64,000 nucleotides of DNA, taken from assembly GCA_019918135.1 (NCBI GenBank), contig WBZZ01006950.1:132501-196500 (forward strand), read 5' to 3'. Below are positions 20,770 to 30,667 of this stretch, in pieces; position 1 is the stretch's first letter, and the number at the start of each line of letters is the position of its first letter. This stretch comes from Paulinella micropora. Taxonomy: Eukaryota > Cercozoa > Imbricatea > Euglyphida > Paulinellidae. Both the position numbers and the translations under genes were made by a program. Below the pieces are notes generated by a model that did no database searches, was not told the origin of the DNA, and saw nothing but the letters and a program-made list of their open reading frames with translations.

Positions 20770-20919
20770 TGGTTTACTCCATATCATCCCCCGTTGACCG
20801 AAGACACGGAGCCAAATGAATTATTGTCGGGGTTGCTGGGATCCCTTGTGGGCAATACTAGTAGTCTGGCACCTTGCAAAAGCCTACCAAAGGACGTGCG
20901 AAACTATTTGGAGCGTTAA
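20770..20919 (+). other. Possible terminal exon
   Basis: Directly after CCCTCCGCAG there is an open frame of about 50 codons (WFTPYHPPLTEDTEPNELL to VRNYLER) ending in TAA just before the CA repeat. The composition is protein-like. It could be the last exon of the gene at 19,016 (the donor is not clear) or the end of another gene. Confidence 0.35.
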
Positions 20920-20924
20920 TACAA

Positions 20925-21308
20925 ACACCAACACACCAACACACGCCCACGCACACACACACACACACACATAGGTACATAATACGTGCATACAAATACT
21001 TAATAAACACAAACACACGAACACACACATAATACATATACACATACACACACAAAGACAAACACAAAAAACATACCAAACGCACATGCACACACTCACG
21101 CTCACACACAGACTCACACACATACAAACATACACACAGAATACACGCATACAAACATAATACGTACATGCACACATAAACACACACAAACACACACGCA
21201 CTCGCGCCCGCACACACATAGACACACACACACACACATAGACATACACATACATACATGCATACATACATGCATACATACACACACACACACACACAAA
21301 GATCAACA

Positions 21309-21346
<38 letters not shown>

Positions 21347-21555
21347 CGCACACCCTCGCCCCCACACAGACATATACACACAAACTACATACATATGTAC
21401 ATACATGACATACATAACATACATGTATGAACACATACATGCATATGACATATGTATGTACATACATACATACACACAAACACAAACACAAACACACACT
21501 CACGCACACACAGACACAAACACCAAATACGCAGATACACACTCACGCACTACAT
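20925..21555. repeat. (CA)n / (CATA)n microsatellite region
   Basis: About 630 bases of ACAC, ACAT and ATAC repeats with interruptions. All open frames across it are repeat translation. Confidence 0.95.
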
Positions 21556-21860
21556 ACAGGTGTTATTGTTATGTTATGTCTATACTTAATTCCATACAGT
21601 ATTTCTTTTGTATGTATATGATACGAGAACTTTGGGGTGGAAGAATAAGAATCCTAGTGACTCTTGGGCACTACGTCTGGCACTTAGACGAGGCCTAACA
21701 AAGCAAGAATACGATAAATACTTTTGGAAAGGTGGGGCAAGGGGGGGGGGGTGTGGCGAGGTGCTGTTTGATGTTCAATGAGAGAGAGAGAAAGAGAAAG
21801 AGAGAGAGAGAGACCATAAACCTGCTTCTCAAGGCGCCGTATAACAGACAACGGAGTCAT
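21556..21860. other. Unassigned host DNA
   Basis: Mixed-sequence DNA with a G run near 21,748 and a GAGA tract at about 21,781-21,813. No gene seen. Confidence 0.5.
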
Positions 21861-21868
21861 ATCGTATA

Positions 21869-21875
21869 CCTATAG

Positions 21876-21906
<31 letters not shown>

Positions 21907-21950
21907 AAAAGATAGATAAATAGATAGATAGATAGATAGCATATAGATAG

Positions 21951-21987
<37 letters not shown>

Positions 21988-22009
21988 TGGTAGGTAGTAG
22001 GTAGGTAGG

Positions 22010-22076
<67 letters not shown>

Positions 22077-22090
22077 GTAGGTAGATAGAT
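21869..22090. repeat. (GATA)n microsatellite
   Basis: About 220 bases of TAGA/GATA repeats with TAGG variants. Confidence 0.95.
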
Positions 22091-22405
22091 GAGATATCGC
22101 AAAAGGAAATTGTAGTCCTTGCAAGGAACGCAGTTTCACATCAAACAGCAATTTTTGTACTGTGCATGTGTCCGAGATGGGAATCACGGGTACACTGTGA
22201 TCTGGAAAAAGGAAGAGGAGGTAGGTCGTTTAAGAAAAAGGCAATCTAGGAATGGAGAGTGGGGAGGATAAGGAAGAAGAGAAAGAAAAGGAAGCCGTTG
22301 TCCAAGTGTTTTGAGCACTGTAAGCTTGCGCAAGCTACAATGATGACATTGTATAAGGCCTAAACCCCCGAAGGCATCTAGCCCGGGCTATGCAACACTG
22401 GACGG
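22091..22405. other. Unassigned host DNA
   Basis: Unique-looking DNA with a purine-rich stretch at about 22,200-22,290. No gene seen. Confidence 0.5.
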
Positions 22406-22790
22406 CTATAACGGAATGCAGTCACCGATACGGACTAAAGGAAGATAAGTCCAATTTTTGACTGCACAGGAGCGATATATCGCAAAACAGTAACAAGCTA
22501 CGCAGGACGATAGCTTGAAGCAAAGGGATTTGGATTGGGAATAGCAAAAACCCAAGGCGCGTAAACATCGATGAACAGAGAACGATACCATGCCGCGAGC
22601 TCCGCATTCGATTGATCGAAGGTGGCAGGTCCATCCGTTGTCCTCGATCTGAGACTTAAGCTCACTGTATCGGCTGGTCTTGTAGGCTCGCGTGTCAATG
22701 ATGTTTTCCTCGACCGGGCACGTGAGCTCGATCAGTATAAACTTCTTGGCAGGCAATCAGACAACGGGGCGGCGGTCAGTGACAAAGATG
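22406..22790 (-). pseudogene. Nuclease-like domain fragment (LINE-associated type)
   Basis: Minus-strand open frame of 116 residues. It matches my memory of the C-terminal domain of predicted mobile-element proteins in animals and algae: [13 protein letters not shown]-x2-RYSEL, a GW motif, then IECGARG. The E-x-T...K..RY arrangement resembles PDDEXK-type nucleases. Residues just upstream (TDRRPVV in another frame) also fit, so the gene is a broken piece. Nothing upstream encodes a reverse transcriptase; (GATA)n arrays flank it. Medium-low certainty on family. Confidence 0.4.
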
Positions 22791-22852
22791 TGGACAGGAA
22801 AGGCTTGCTCAGAACCAGTCTACTGGGTATGGAGCTGCTAATCGTTTGCGGT

Positions 22853-22853
22853 G

Positions 22854-22917
<64 letters not shown>

Positions 22918-23002
22918 AAGATAGAAAGATAGAAAGATAGATAGATAGATAGATAGATAGGTAGGTAGGTAGGTAGATAGGTAGGTAGGTAGAGGTAGAT
23001 AG

Positions 23003-23060
<58 letters not shown>
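22853..23060. repeat. (GATA)n microsatellite
   Basis: GATA repeats with GAAA and GGTA variants. Confidence 0.95.
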
Positions 23061-23061
<1 letters not shown>

Positions 23062-23113
23062 CATCTTTCTCGGTAGTGCGAACGACAGACCGAGGTGTCA
23101 TCTCGTTGACTAC

Positions 23114-23159
<46 letters not shown>

Positions 23160-23220
23160 GGTAGATAAGATAGATGAGATAGATAAGATACGCGTCATCT
23201 CGTTGACTACAGATAGATAC
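23061..23220. repeat. Short repeated segment between GATA arrays
   Basis: A 24-base segment, CGTCATCTCGTTGACTACAGATAG or a near match, occurs at about 23,095 and again at 23,191 with GATA/GATAAG repeats between them, so the array was locally duplicated. Confidence 0.7.
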
Positions 23221-23275
<55 letters not shown>

Positions 23276-23367
23276 CGATAGATACGATAGATAAGATAGA
23301 TAAGATAGATAAGATAGATAAGATAGATAAGATAGATAAGATAGATAGATAGATAAGATAGATAGAT

Positions 23368-23399
<32 letters not shown>

Positions 23400-23428
23400 C
23401 AGATAGATAGATAGACAGATAGACAGAC

Positions 23429-23472
<44 letters not shown>
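23212..23472. repeat. (GATA)n / (AGATAAGATA)n microsatellite
   Basis: GATA repeats that include a higher-order AAGATAGAT unit repeated about eight times at 23,290-23,345. Confidence 0.95.
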
Positions 23473-23514
23473 GACGACGACGAAGATGACCACGATATAT
23501 CATGATCACAATAA

Positions 23515-23915
23515 ATTATAACAGTTTCTATTGTCAAAACCAATGATAAATGTAGTTTTTGCCACGGCTTCTGGTAAATGCTCGCAAACATATCAAGCAC
23601 CTTTTTATATATGTCCTGCCTCCCCCCGCACCATCTGTTTAGGATATGTTGAAAGAATGCTTCATTTTTTTCTTCTTCCGCCGTGAATGATTTTACATCT
23701 TTCAATGTGTCCGCTGGAATTTCAAAACCCTTAAACAAGTTATAAAACCCTTGTTTGTCGTTATCAAAGTATGCCTTAGGATCAAAGATTACATCATTCA
23801 CTTCTCGTCTTCTCGGGTGTGTAGTCCACATTTTATACAAATCAACAACATTCAATTTAGCGGGATTTTTACCTAGTGCTATCCAGTCCTCCTTTGATAA
23901 ATTGGTTGTGGTAAC
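23515..23915 (-). pseudogene. D5-like primase-helicase fragment (viral fossil)
   Basis: About 130 residues of minus-strand protein: LYKMWTTHPRRREVNDVIFD, then GFYNLFKGFEI, then a W-C-G segment and FASIYQKPWQKLH followed by SLVLT. This matches the D5_N/primase-to-helicase linker of P4/D5-type SF3 helicases in phages, virophages and large DNA viruses (family recognised from memory). The piece ends before the expected Walker A motif, so it is a fragment. It is flanked by microsatellites. It may be a relic of a virophage or Polinton-like virus, or related to the element at 30.4-47 kb. Confidence 0.6.
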
Positions 23916-23924
23916 GATCGTGGT

Positions 23925-24075
23925 TGTGATTATGATTATGATTATGATTATGAATATGATTGTGATTATTACGATTACTGTGATTATCATGATTATAATT
24001 ATAATGATTGTTATGATTATTATGATTATTATGATGGTCATAATCATTACTATTATTATTATTATTATTATTATG
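23925..24075. repeat. (TGATTA)n / (ATT)n microsatellite
   Basis: GATTATGATTA-type repeats that grade into (ATT)n just before the SINE. Confidence 0.9.
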
Positions 24076-24363
24076 GACACCGTGATAGCCCAGTGGTCAA
24101 GTTCTACCATCTGGGCCCTGTCGCCAGTTCGATTCCCGTCGGTGCCACCAGTATTTTCATTGAACATACCGATCCGTCTGGACCAGTATTTTCATTGAAC
24201 ATACCGGCCCGTCTGGAAAGTGTTGGAACTGCCCTTGCGGGGGTGTCATTAGAGCTTATCGTCAATTCTTCGTACTCCCCTCACGGGTGAGACGATGGAG
24301 GCGCATGTGCAGAAATGCATCAGCCATTGACAGAGAAGCACTATTATTATTATTATTATTATT
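24076..24363 (+). mobile_element. tRNA-derived SINE, family A
   Basis: Head resembles a tRNA gene: A-box-like TAGCCCAGTGG and B-box-like AGTTCGATTCCC about 35 bases apart, so RNA polymerase III transcription is likely. The body has a tandem duplication of about 35 bases (CCAGTATTTTCATTGAACATACC twice, with small differences). It ends in (ATT)n. Three further copies lie at 28.2-29.7 kb on the other strand, nearly identical. Confidence 0.9.
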
Positions 24364-24719
24364 CAGCCCAATAGCCTTACGGCGTTAAACTGTGATGCCA
24401 ACTCAAAACCATTTAGTGGATGATGCTGGGGAGGAGGGTCGTTGGGCGCCTGTCGAAGATCTTAAACTCCGCTATGCCGGTTGATAGCCCGTGGACCCAG
24501 CGGATACCAAATTGTTATGGGTGGGGTTTTGAGGTAGTTCTAGCAACCATGCTTGGTGTACGCACTTGCACATTCGGCAACGTTTTGCAAGAGATTGTTG
24601 GGACTGCGGAATAACCTCGGCTTAGTGTAGTCTTGCACTCAGGAGCTCCATCGGTGGCCCCTATTATCAGTCGAGAGATTGACTAGGTGGGGATGGAGCA
24701 TCTCGAACGGCATGGAGGC
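24364..24719 (+). mobile_element. Non-autonomous element, family C
   Basis: Starts at CAGCCCAATAG right after the (ATT)n of the SINE. It matches 27,197-27,606 on the opposite strand with moderate divergence. It is cut at its 3' side, where the retroelement copy starts. No coding potential. Confidence 0.7.
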
Positions 24720-27195
24720 GTGAGAGTCTGAGACGATTTATATTTGTCGCAGCCCACAATTGCCCACTTTTGGCGCATCCGTGTCGACAACGAACTCACA
24801 TGTTCGTAGCGAGGCGATTCTGGTGGAAGAAGATGAAGGAGGAGATAGATCAGGCGGTGGATGCATGCATCCCGTGCAAGATAAACAAAACACCACTGAA
24901 GGCAAATTTCGGCCTGATTGGCGAATTTCCTCTTCATGCGGGGATGTTTGAGTTTATACACATTGATCATGTGGGACCTTTCCCAGAATCGAAGGATGGT
25001 TACAAATACCTCCTTACGGCTATTGACAGAGCCACCAACTATGTGTGGATCATCCCTGTCAAAGACGTTACCGGCAAGACGACGGCCGAGGCGCTGATCG
25101 ATAGGATCATCTCACAGATCGGTGTACCAAGAAAGATATGTTCTGATCGAGGCTCGGACTTTAATAACGAGGTCATCGACAAACTATCTAAGCATTACGG
25201 GATGAAATGGCAATATGTTACTGCCTATAACCCGCGAGCAAATGGGAAAATCGAGCGGGTACACAGACCTCTCAAAGCCTCGCTAAAGATGTATTGCACT
25301 AAGAAGGAGAATCAAAGAACATGGGTCGAGGCAGCACCATCATTTGCGTTTGCAATGAACTGTCTACCCTCTACGGCGTTAGGAGGCTCGAAGAGCTCAA
25401 TCTCGCCATATCAGTTAGTATATGGGCGTGAGCCTGATATCCCGACTTCGCTCCTTCACCCAAAAGACACTTGGGCGGATGCGGATGAGTTGTTTGGGAT
25501 GAGACTTAGAGAGTGAAGATGGAGGTGGAACAAATAGTCAGGTCGCATAGAGAGGCGGAGCGCCGAAAGACTGATGCTGAAGGGGTGCGACAAGCGCACT
25601 TGGATCAGATCAAGTTCCAGGTCGGGGATATTGTACTATTGTACCATCCTCAAGTCCCGAAGGGAGTCAGCTTTAAGCTGTTCACTCACTGGAAAGGACC
25701 TTATCAGATTATGGAACAGACGGGATCTCTGAATTACAAAATCAGGGGTAGAGGGAAGGTGCAAATTGTGAATGTAAGAAGGCTGATTAAGTATGATCCC
25801 TTCTTACTGGAAGATGAATCCGTTGAGGAGGCGTTAAAACGGATGAAGGACGATTTCAAAGAGGTGCCGCCCATCCACAAGCAGGCTGGCATAGACCAAG
25901 ACGATGCTTATCGGGCACCGATAGCTGAGAAGGAGGAGAGTGAGGTGGACAGCAAGGAGAAGACTGACCGCTTAAGCGCGGTGGGGACTCAGTCTAAGTC
26001 TCCGCGAGAGCATAGCGGAAAGAAGGAGAAGATCACAGAGGCGCAGCTAAGGAGAGCGCGGAATGATCTTATCAACGACCAACCGAGGAAGGCGATGAGG
26101 TCGATGAGATCAAAGGACGTCCACCAGGAGGAGGAGGGGACTGACACTGACCCAAACGCGGGCAACGTTGAGATTGTCCATGAGCGATGGAAGGAAGGCG
26201 ATGCGATAGCAACCATCGCATGGGTGAAAAATGTTTTCTATCTGATGAGACCAGCGGAACAACATGTCGCTGATGACACTCTCTCAGACTTATACTTGAT
26301 GCGGGTCGTGGCGGTCCCACGACAGATGCGTGTCACACGGACACTCAAAATATCATCAGCCGCAAAGATAGTACAACCGATACTCCAGTTCTGGAGAAGT
26401 ATGGACCCGGTTGAGGATCCAAACGCAAGACATTATCTGCCAGTATATAAAGACGCAAAAAGTCTCGAGACATGGGATGATACAATTACTCCCAGAGACA
26501 AGGATTACACTGCGTGGACCATTCAGACACTGCCAAGAGGAGTGCTTGATGTCCCTTTTGAATTATCGTTGGACGGAATCCCTAATATTAAGATCTGGGA
26601 CATTCTCGAACAGTCAAAGTTCGATCTGACTTTTGTTGGTGGTCCTCCACCAGGCAAAGAAATCCGCGCCAGACGACGAAGGCAGTGACAAAGAAACTAT
26701 TTTTCTTTATGCGTCTCAAATAAACTGATTGATTGCCCACGGCGTATCATGATTTGATCACGCATCATCAGTTATCAATATGAATATTAAAAAGACTCAG
26801 TGATATAACTTGGCATTCGAACGCAACATACGAGTGCGAAAGGTCGATCGACGATGATACTACACCGTATACGGGGATCGCTAGTGTATTGAGCGATGGT
26901 GTTCCCGGGTGTGACCCTTTCCAAGTCCTGGGATGATGTTCTCGAAAATGAAATGTTCTCTGAAACTTTCATTAAATTATTTTTTACGATAGATTATATA
27001 CTGTCGTACCTGAGCACGGTCAATCTCTACTTGTGTCGGTATATTGCAGGGTCGAATACATACACCTCGACTTCGGATATAGCTATTAGGACTGGCCCCC
27101 TAATGCTATATCATAGGATATCCGCCTTATAAAAGGGTATGTCATTAAAAAAGACAATGTACTTACGATCTCCCTGTGAATAATAATAATAATAA
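24720..27195 (+). mobile_element. Gypsy-type retroelement, 5'-truncated copy
   Basis: Begins inside the pol integrase region (same DNA as 56,198 onward) and runs through the C-terminal extension and the 3' non-coding region to (AAT)n. It is very similar to the other two pieces, so young, with about one or two breaks. 5' truncation plus a 3' microsatellite tail and no visible LTR is the pattern of copies made by target-primed reverse transcription; insertion into an existing (AAT)n is an alternative. It lies within or next to family C elements. Confidence 0.85.
24743..26688 (+). pseudogene. pol: Retroelement integrase and pol C-terminus
   Basis: Integrase: HHCC-type zinc-binding region (RFWWKKMKEEIDQAVDACIPC), rve core with HIDHVGPFP, DRGSDFNNEV and NPRANGKIERVHRP, then the GPY/F module and a long charged C-terminal extension as at 562-1,767. 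The copy lacks gag, protease, RT and RNase H. It looks broken, with about one break. Confidence 0.8.
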
Positions 27196-27196
27196 T

Positions 27197-27606
27197 ACTA
27201 TATCTGAGGCGTACTGATGCAGCTAATGGCATATCCTCAACGGACATAAGCCTTCAATACCCTTGTTCGAGGTCCTCCACCCCCCCGTGTCAGTCTCTCG
27301 CCTGATGATCGGGGCCACCGATGGAGCTCCTGAGGGCAAGACTGCACTAAGCCGAGGTTATTCCGCACTCCCAGCAACCTCTTGCAAGACGTCACCGAAT
27401 GTGCAAGTGCATACACCAAGCGCGGTTGCTAGAGCTGCCTCGAAACCCCACCCATAACAATCTGGTGTCTGCTGGGTCCTGGGCTATCAACCAGCATATG
27501 CGGAGTTTAAGATCTTTTACGCGCGCAACGACCCTCCTCCCCAGCATCTACCACCAAAGGGTTATGAGTTGGCGTCACAGTTTAACGCCTTGAGGCCATT
27601 GGGCTG
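27197..27606 (-). mobile_element. Non-autonomous element, family C
   Basis: Longest copy of family C. Its 3' end in element orientation abuts (ATT)n. It is related to 24,364-24,719 and its first 230 bases are almost the same as 27,690-27,928. Confidence 0.75.
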
Positions 27607-27689
27607 GAACTCTGTTTAGCAAGTGTGACTAGGTTTTTTCATCGGGATTTCCCTCAAATATGTCACAGTCAACACTCCAAGGCAGATTT

Positions 27690-27928
27690 ACTATATCTGA
27701 GGCGTACTGATGCAGCTAATGGCATATCCTCAACGGACATAAGCCTCCAATACCCTTGTTCGAGGTCCTCCACCCCCCCGTGTCAGTCTCTCGCCTGATG
27801 ATCGGGGCCACCGATGGAGCTCCTGAGGGCAAGACTGCACTAAGCTGAGGTTATTCCGCAGTCCCAGCAACCTCTTGCAAGACGTCACCGAATGTGCAAG
27901 TGCATACACCAAGCGCGGTTGCTAGAGC
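27690..27928 (-). mobile_element. Non-autonomous element, family C, short copy
   Basis: Nearly identical to 27,197-27,434 (only a few differences). It stops at a short (AAT)n. About 84 bases of other DNA separate it from the longer copy. This could be a tandem duplication or a second truncated insertion. Confidence 0.75.
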
Positions 27929-27944
27929 AATAATAATAATAATA

Positions 27945-28090
27945 GTGTATCTCCTGCCAATTGCTGAGCCAAAAGGCCATGTGCATCCAGTCCTCCATTC
28001 CATAAGGAAAGTCTCCACACCAATCGGTGGAATAAAGGAAGTGACGGCATAGAACATTACTATAGGAGCTTTATACCAATCAGCCCATGG
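27945..28090 (-). mobile_element. Short interspersed repeat, family B
   Basis: About 146 bases, from GTGTATCTCCTGCCAATTG to CAGCCCATGG, nearly identical to 29,856-30,001. (AAT)n lies on both sides. No tRNA boxes recognised. Confidence 0.75.
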
Positions 28091-28091
28091 A

Positions 28092-28176
<85 letters not shown>
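28091..28176. repeat. (AAT)n microsatellite
   Basis: About 85 bases of uninterrupted AAT, the tail of the next SINE in its own orientation. Confidence 0.95.
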
Positions 28177-28403
28177 GTGCTTCTCTGTCAATGGCTGATG
28201 CATTTCTGCACATGCGCCTCCATCGTCTCACCTATGAGGGGAGTACGAAGAATTGACGATAAGCTCTAATGACACCCCCGCAAGGGCAGTTCCAACACTT
28301 TCCAGACGGGCCGGTATGTTCAATGAAAATACTGGTCCAGACGGATCGGTATGTTCAATGAAAATACTGGTGGCACCGACGGGAATCGAACTGGCGACAG
28401 GGC
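28177..28403 (-). mobile_element. SINE family A, head-truncated
   Basis: Same family as 24,076-24,363. It lacks the first part of the tRNA-like head, including the A box, so it is 5'-truncated as retroposed SINEs often are. Confidence 0.9.

Positions 28404-28456
<53 letters not shown>
28404..28456. repeat. (AAT)n microsatellite
   Basis: About 50 bases of AAT between two SINE copies, tail of the SINE at 28,457-28,720. Confidence 0.95.
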
Positions 28457-28720
28457 GTGCTTCTCTGTCAATGGCTGATGCATTTCTGCACATGCGCCTC
28501 CATCGTCTCACCCGTGAGGGGAGTACGAAGAATTGACGATAAGCTCTATGAGACCCACGCAAGGGCAGTTCCAACACTTCCAGACGGACCGGTATGTTCA
28601 ATGAAAATACTGGTCCAGACGGAGCGGTATGTTCAATGAAAATACTGGTGGCACCGACGGGAATCGAACTGGCGACAGGGCCCAGATGGTAGAACTTGAC
28701 CACTGGGCTATCACGGTGTC
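28457..28720 (-). mobile_element. SINE family A, full length
   Basis: Full-length minus-strand copy with A- and B-box-like segments and the internal 35-base duplication. It is flanked by (AAT)n on both sides. Confidence 0.9.
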
Positions 28721-28722
28721 AA

Positions 28723-28800
<78 letters not shown>
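28721..28800. repeat. (AAT)n microsatellite
   Basis: About 80 bases of AAT. Confidence 0.95.
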
Positions 28801-28801
<1 letters not shown>

Positions 28802-29423
28802 TATATTGATCTGTCATGGCCGAGCCCGAGGGCCATGCGCCTCCATCCCTCGACCCAACAGGGACTACAGTGAGTATGTTGGGGAGGGAAGAGTGACTCT
28901 AACCATCCTGTATAGAAGGCACCAAAAGGAAGTCCCTACTACCCGCACAGTGTCGGGTACCTTGCAGGAAATCAACTACAAATGATTGATCTTCCCCGCG
29001 TGAGAGCTCCACGAGACTGGGTAGGTCCCGCATGGAGGTACTCACAGGGGTAGCAGACATTTCATGCGGTCTGCCAGCGCATGAGGACGTTTGTGGTAAG
29101 TGTCTGGGACGCCTCGAAACCCGTCACCACCCCTAGATCTCGGAATGTAAATACCCCTTTGATCCCACGTGGTGTATGTCTTATAAAAAACAACACAACG
29201 ACATGGCCTCGGAACCAACGCAACAACATAGCCTCGGAACCCACATCGACATAGCCTCGGAACCCACACAACAACAGAGCCTCGGAACCAACACAACAAC
29301 ATAGCCTCGGAACCAACACAACAACATAGCCTCGGAGCCAACACAACGACATAGCCTCGAAACCAGTGGGAAGAGGCCCAACCACCTCCTCTTCCCGTGG
29401 GGTGCCATACTGTGCACCCCTCC

Positions 29424-29424
<1 letters not shown>
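28801..29424. mobile_element. Unclassified repeat-like unit bounded by (AAT)n
   Basis: About 620 bases of unique-looking DNA between two (AAT)n arrays. It includes a 25-base minisatellite. The boundaries resemble those of the neighbouring SINEs, so it is probably another non-autonomous retroposon, but no second copy is present here to prove it. No credible protein. Confidence 0.35.
29195..29365. repeat. 25-bp minisatellite, about 7 copies
   Basis: Tandem units of about 25 bases around ACATAGCCTCGGAACCAACA, with copy-to-copy differences. Confidence 0.9.
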
Positions 29425-29462
<38 letters not shown>

Positions 29463-29727
29463 GTGCTTCTCTGTCAATGGCTGATGCATTTCTGCACATG
29501 CGCCTCCATCGTCTCACCCGTGAGGGGAGTACGAAGAATTGACGATAAGCTCTAATGACACCCCCGCAAGGGCAGTTCCAACACTTCCAGACGGGCCGGT
29601 ATGTTCAATGAAAATACTGGTCCAGACGGATCGGTATGTTCAATGAAAATACTGGTGGCACCGACGGGAATCGAACTGGCGACAGGGCCCAGATGGTAGA
29701 ACTTGACCACTGGGCTATCACGGTGTC
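29463..29727 (-). mobile_element. SINE family A, full length
   Basis: Third minus-strand copy, with complete tRNA-like head; (AAT)n on both sides. Confidence 0.9.
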
Positions 29728-29855
<128 letters not shown>

Positions 29856-30028
29856 GTGTATCTCCTGCCAATTGCTGAGCCAAAAGGCCATGTGCATCCA
29901 GTCCTCCATTCCATAAGGAAAGTCTCCACACCAATCGGTGGAATAAAGGAAGTGACGGCATAGAACATTACTCTAGGAGCTTTATACCAATCAGCCCATG
30001 GAAAGGACCGATGGCCTATGTACTCCCT
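29856..30028 (-). mobile_element. Short interspersed repeat, family B
   Basis: Longer copy of the 27,945-28,090 repeat. It has 27 additional bases at the right end and is followed by (AAT)n. Confidence 0.75.
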
Positions 30029-30036
30029 AAATAATG

Positions 30037-30118
<82 letters not shown>
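30029..30118. repeat. (AAT)n microsatellite
   Basis: About 85 bases of AAT. Confidence 0.95.
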
Positions 30119-30420
30119 GAGGAAGGAGAGCAAGGGGGGAATACAGCACCACGTTGCTTGTATTTTTATTAATAGTACGTTTGTTCTTGACATACTGCCG
30201 AAAAAAAAAAAGAAATTGAGGGAAAGGAGTTCAAAATTTACAAGAAAGGCTGGAGAATCCGCTTTGACGTGCCGTATGATGATATATTTATCGTCTTTTA
30301 GCGTCTATCCGTGGGTCGATGCGCTGTGTGGCATGACTCCATAGCGCATACTATTTGCAGAAAGAAATCAGAAGGTGTATGACGAAAATGCTATTTCCGT
30401 CATAAAATCGGGAGGGGGTA
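30119..30420. other. Unassigned DNA left of the Polinton-like unit
   Basis: Mixed-composition DNA with an A run near 30,205. No gene or transposon end recognised. Confidence 0.4.
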
Positions 30421-30658
30421 CTGTAGGCATCACCCCCCGGATAGCCGGTAAAAAGTACCTTTTCCTGGTGACAGGTGCACCAGCTTGTTTTTCAGTATTA
30501 TTTGTCCGGATTGGACCTGATGCCATTTTATTCCTGGTCTGTTGCCGTTTTCCTTTTTGGCTTCACTGAGCTAATACAACGAGACATCATTCTCATTCTT
30601 GAGGACTGTGTTTGGTTGTATTACCGACTTTTTACGAGCTATCGTTGGGGGCATTACA
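30421..30658 (+). repeat. 238-bp direct repeat, left copy
   Basis: Matches 48,639-48,876 with only about three differences. After the first base it starts TGTAGGCAT and ends CATTACA, so the ends are TG...CA with a TGTA/TACA inverted match, as in LTRs. It abuts the DNA polymerase gene, whose N-terminal part is missing. No target duplication seen around it. Confidence 0.9.
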
Positions 30659-30667
30659 AAAGGTTTC

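Noticed and set aside
20858-21542. Long Cys/Val/Tyr-rich open frames
   Set aside because: Pure translation of the (CA)n/(CATA)n microsatellite.
22732-23509. Long Ile/Tyr/Leu/Ser-rich open frames
   Set aside because: Translation of (GATA)n arrays; only the helicase-like part at 23.5-23.9 kb is real coding similarity.
24076-24150. Functional tRNA gene
   Set aside because: A- and B-box-like motifs are present, but the sequence recurs with a long non-tRNA body and (AAT)n tails, and the cloverleaf does not close well; it is a SINE head.
30421-30658. Protein gene MHQLVFQYYL... in the 238-base repeat
   Set aside because: Short frame of atypical composition present in both repeat copies, with different ends; more likely non-coding repeat.
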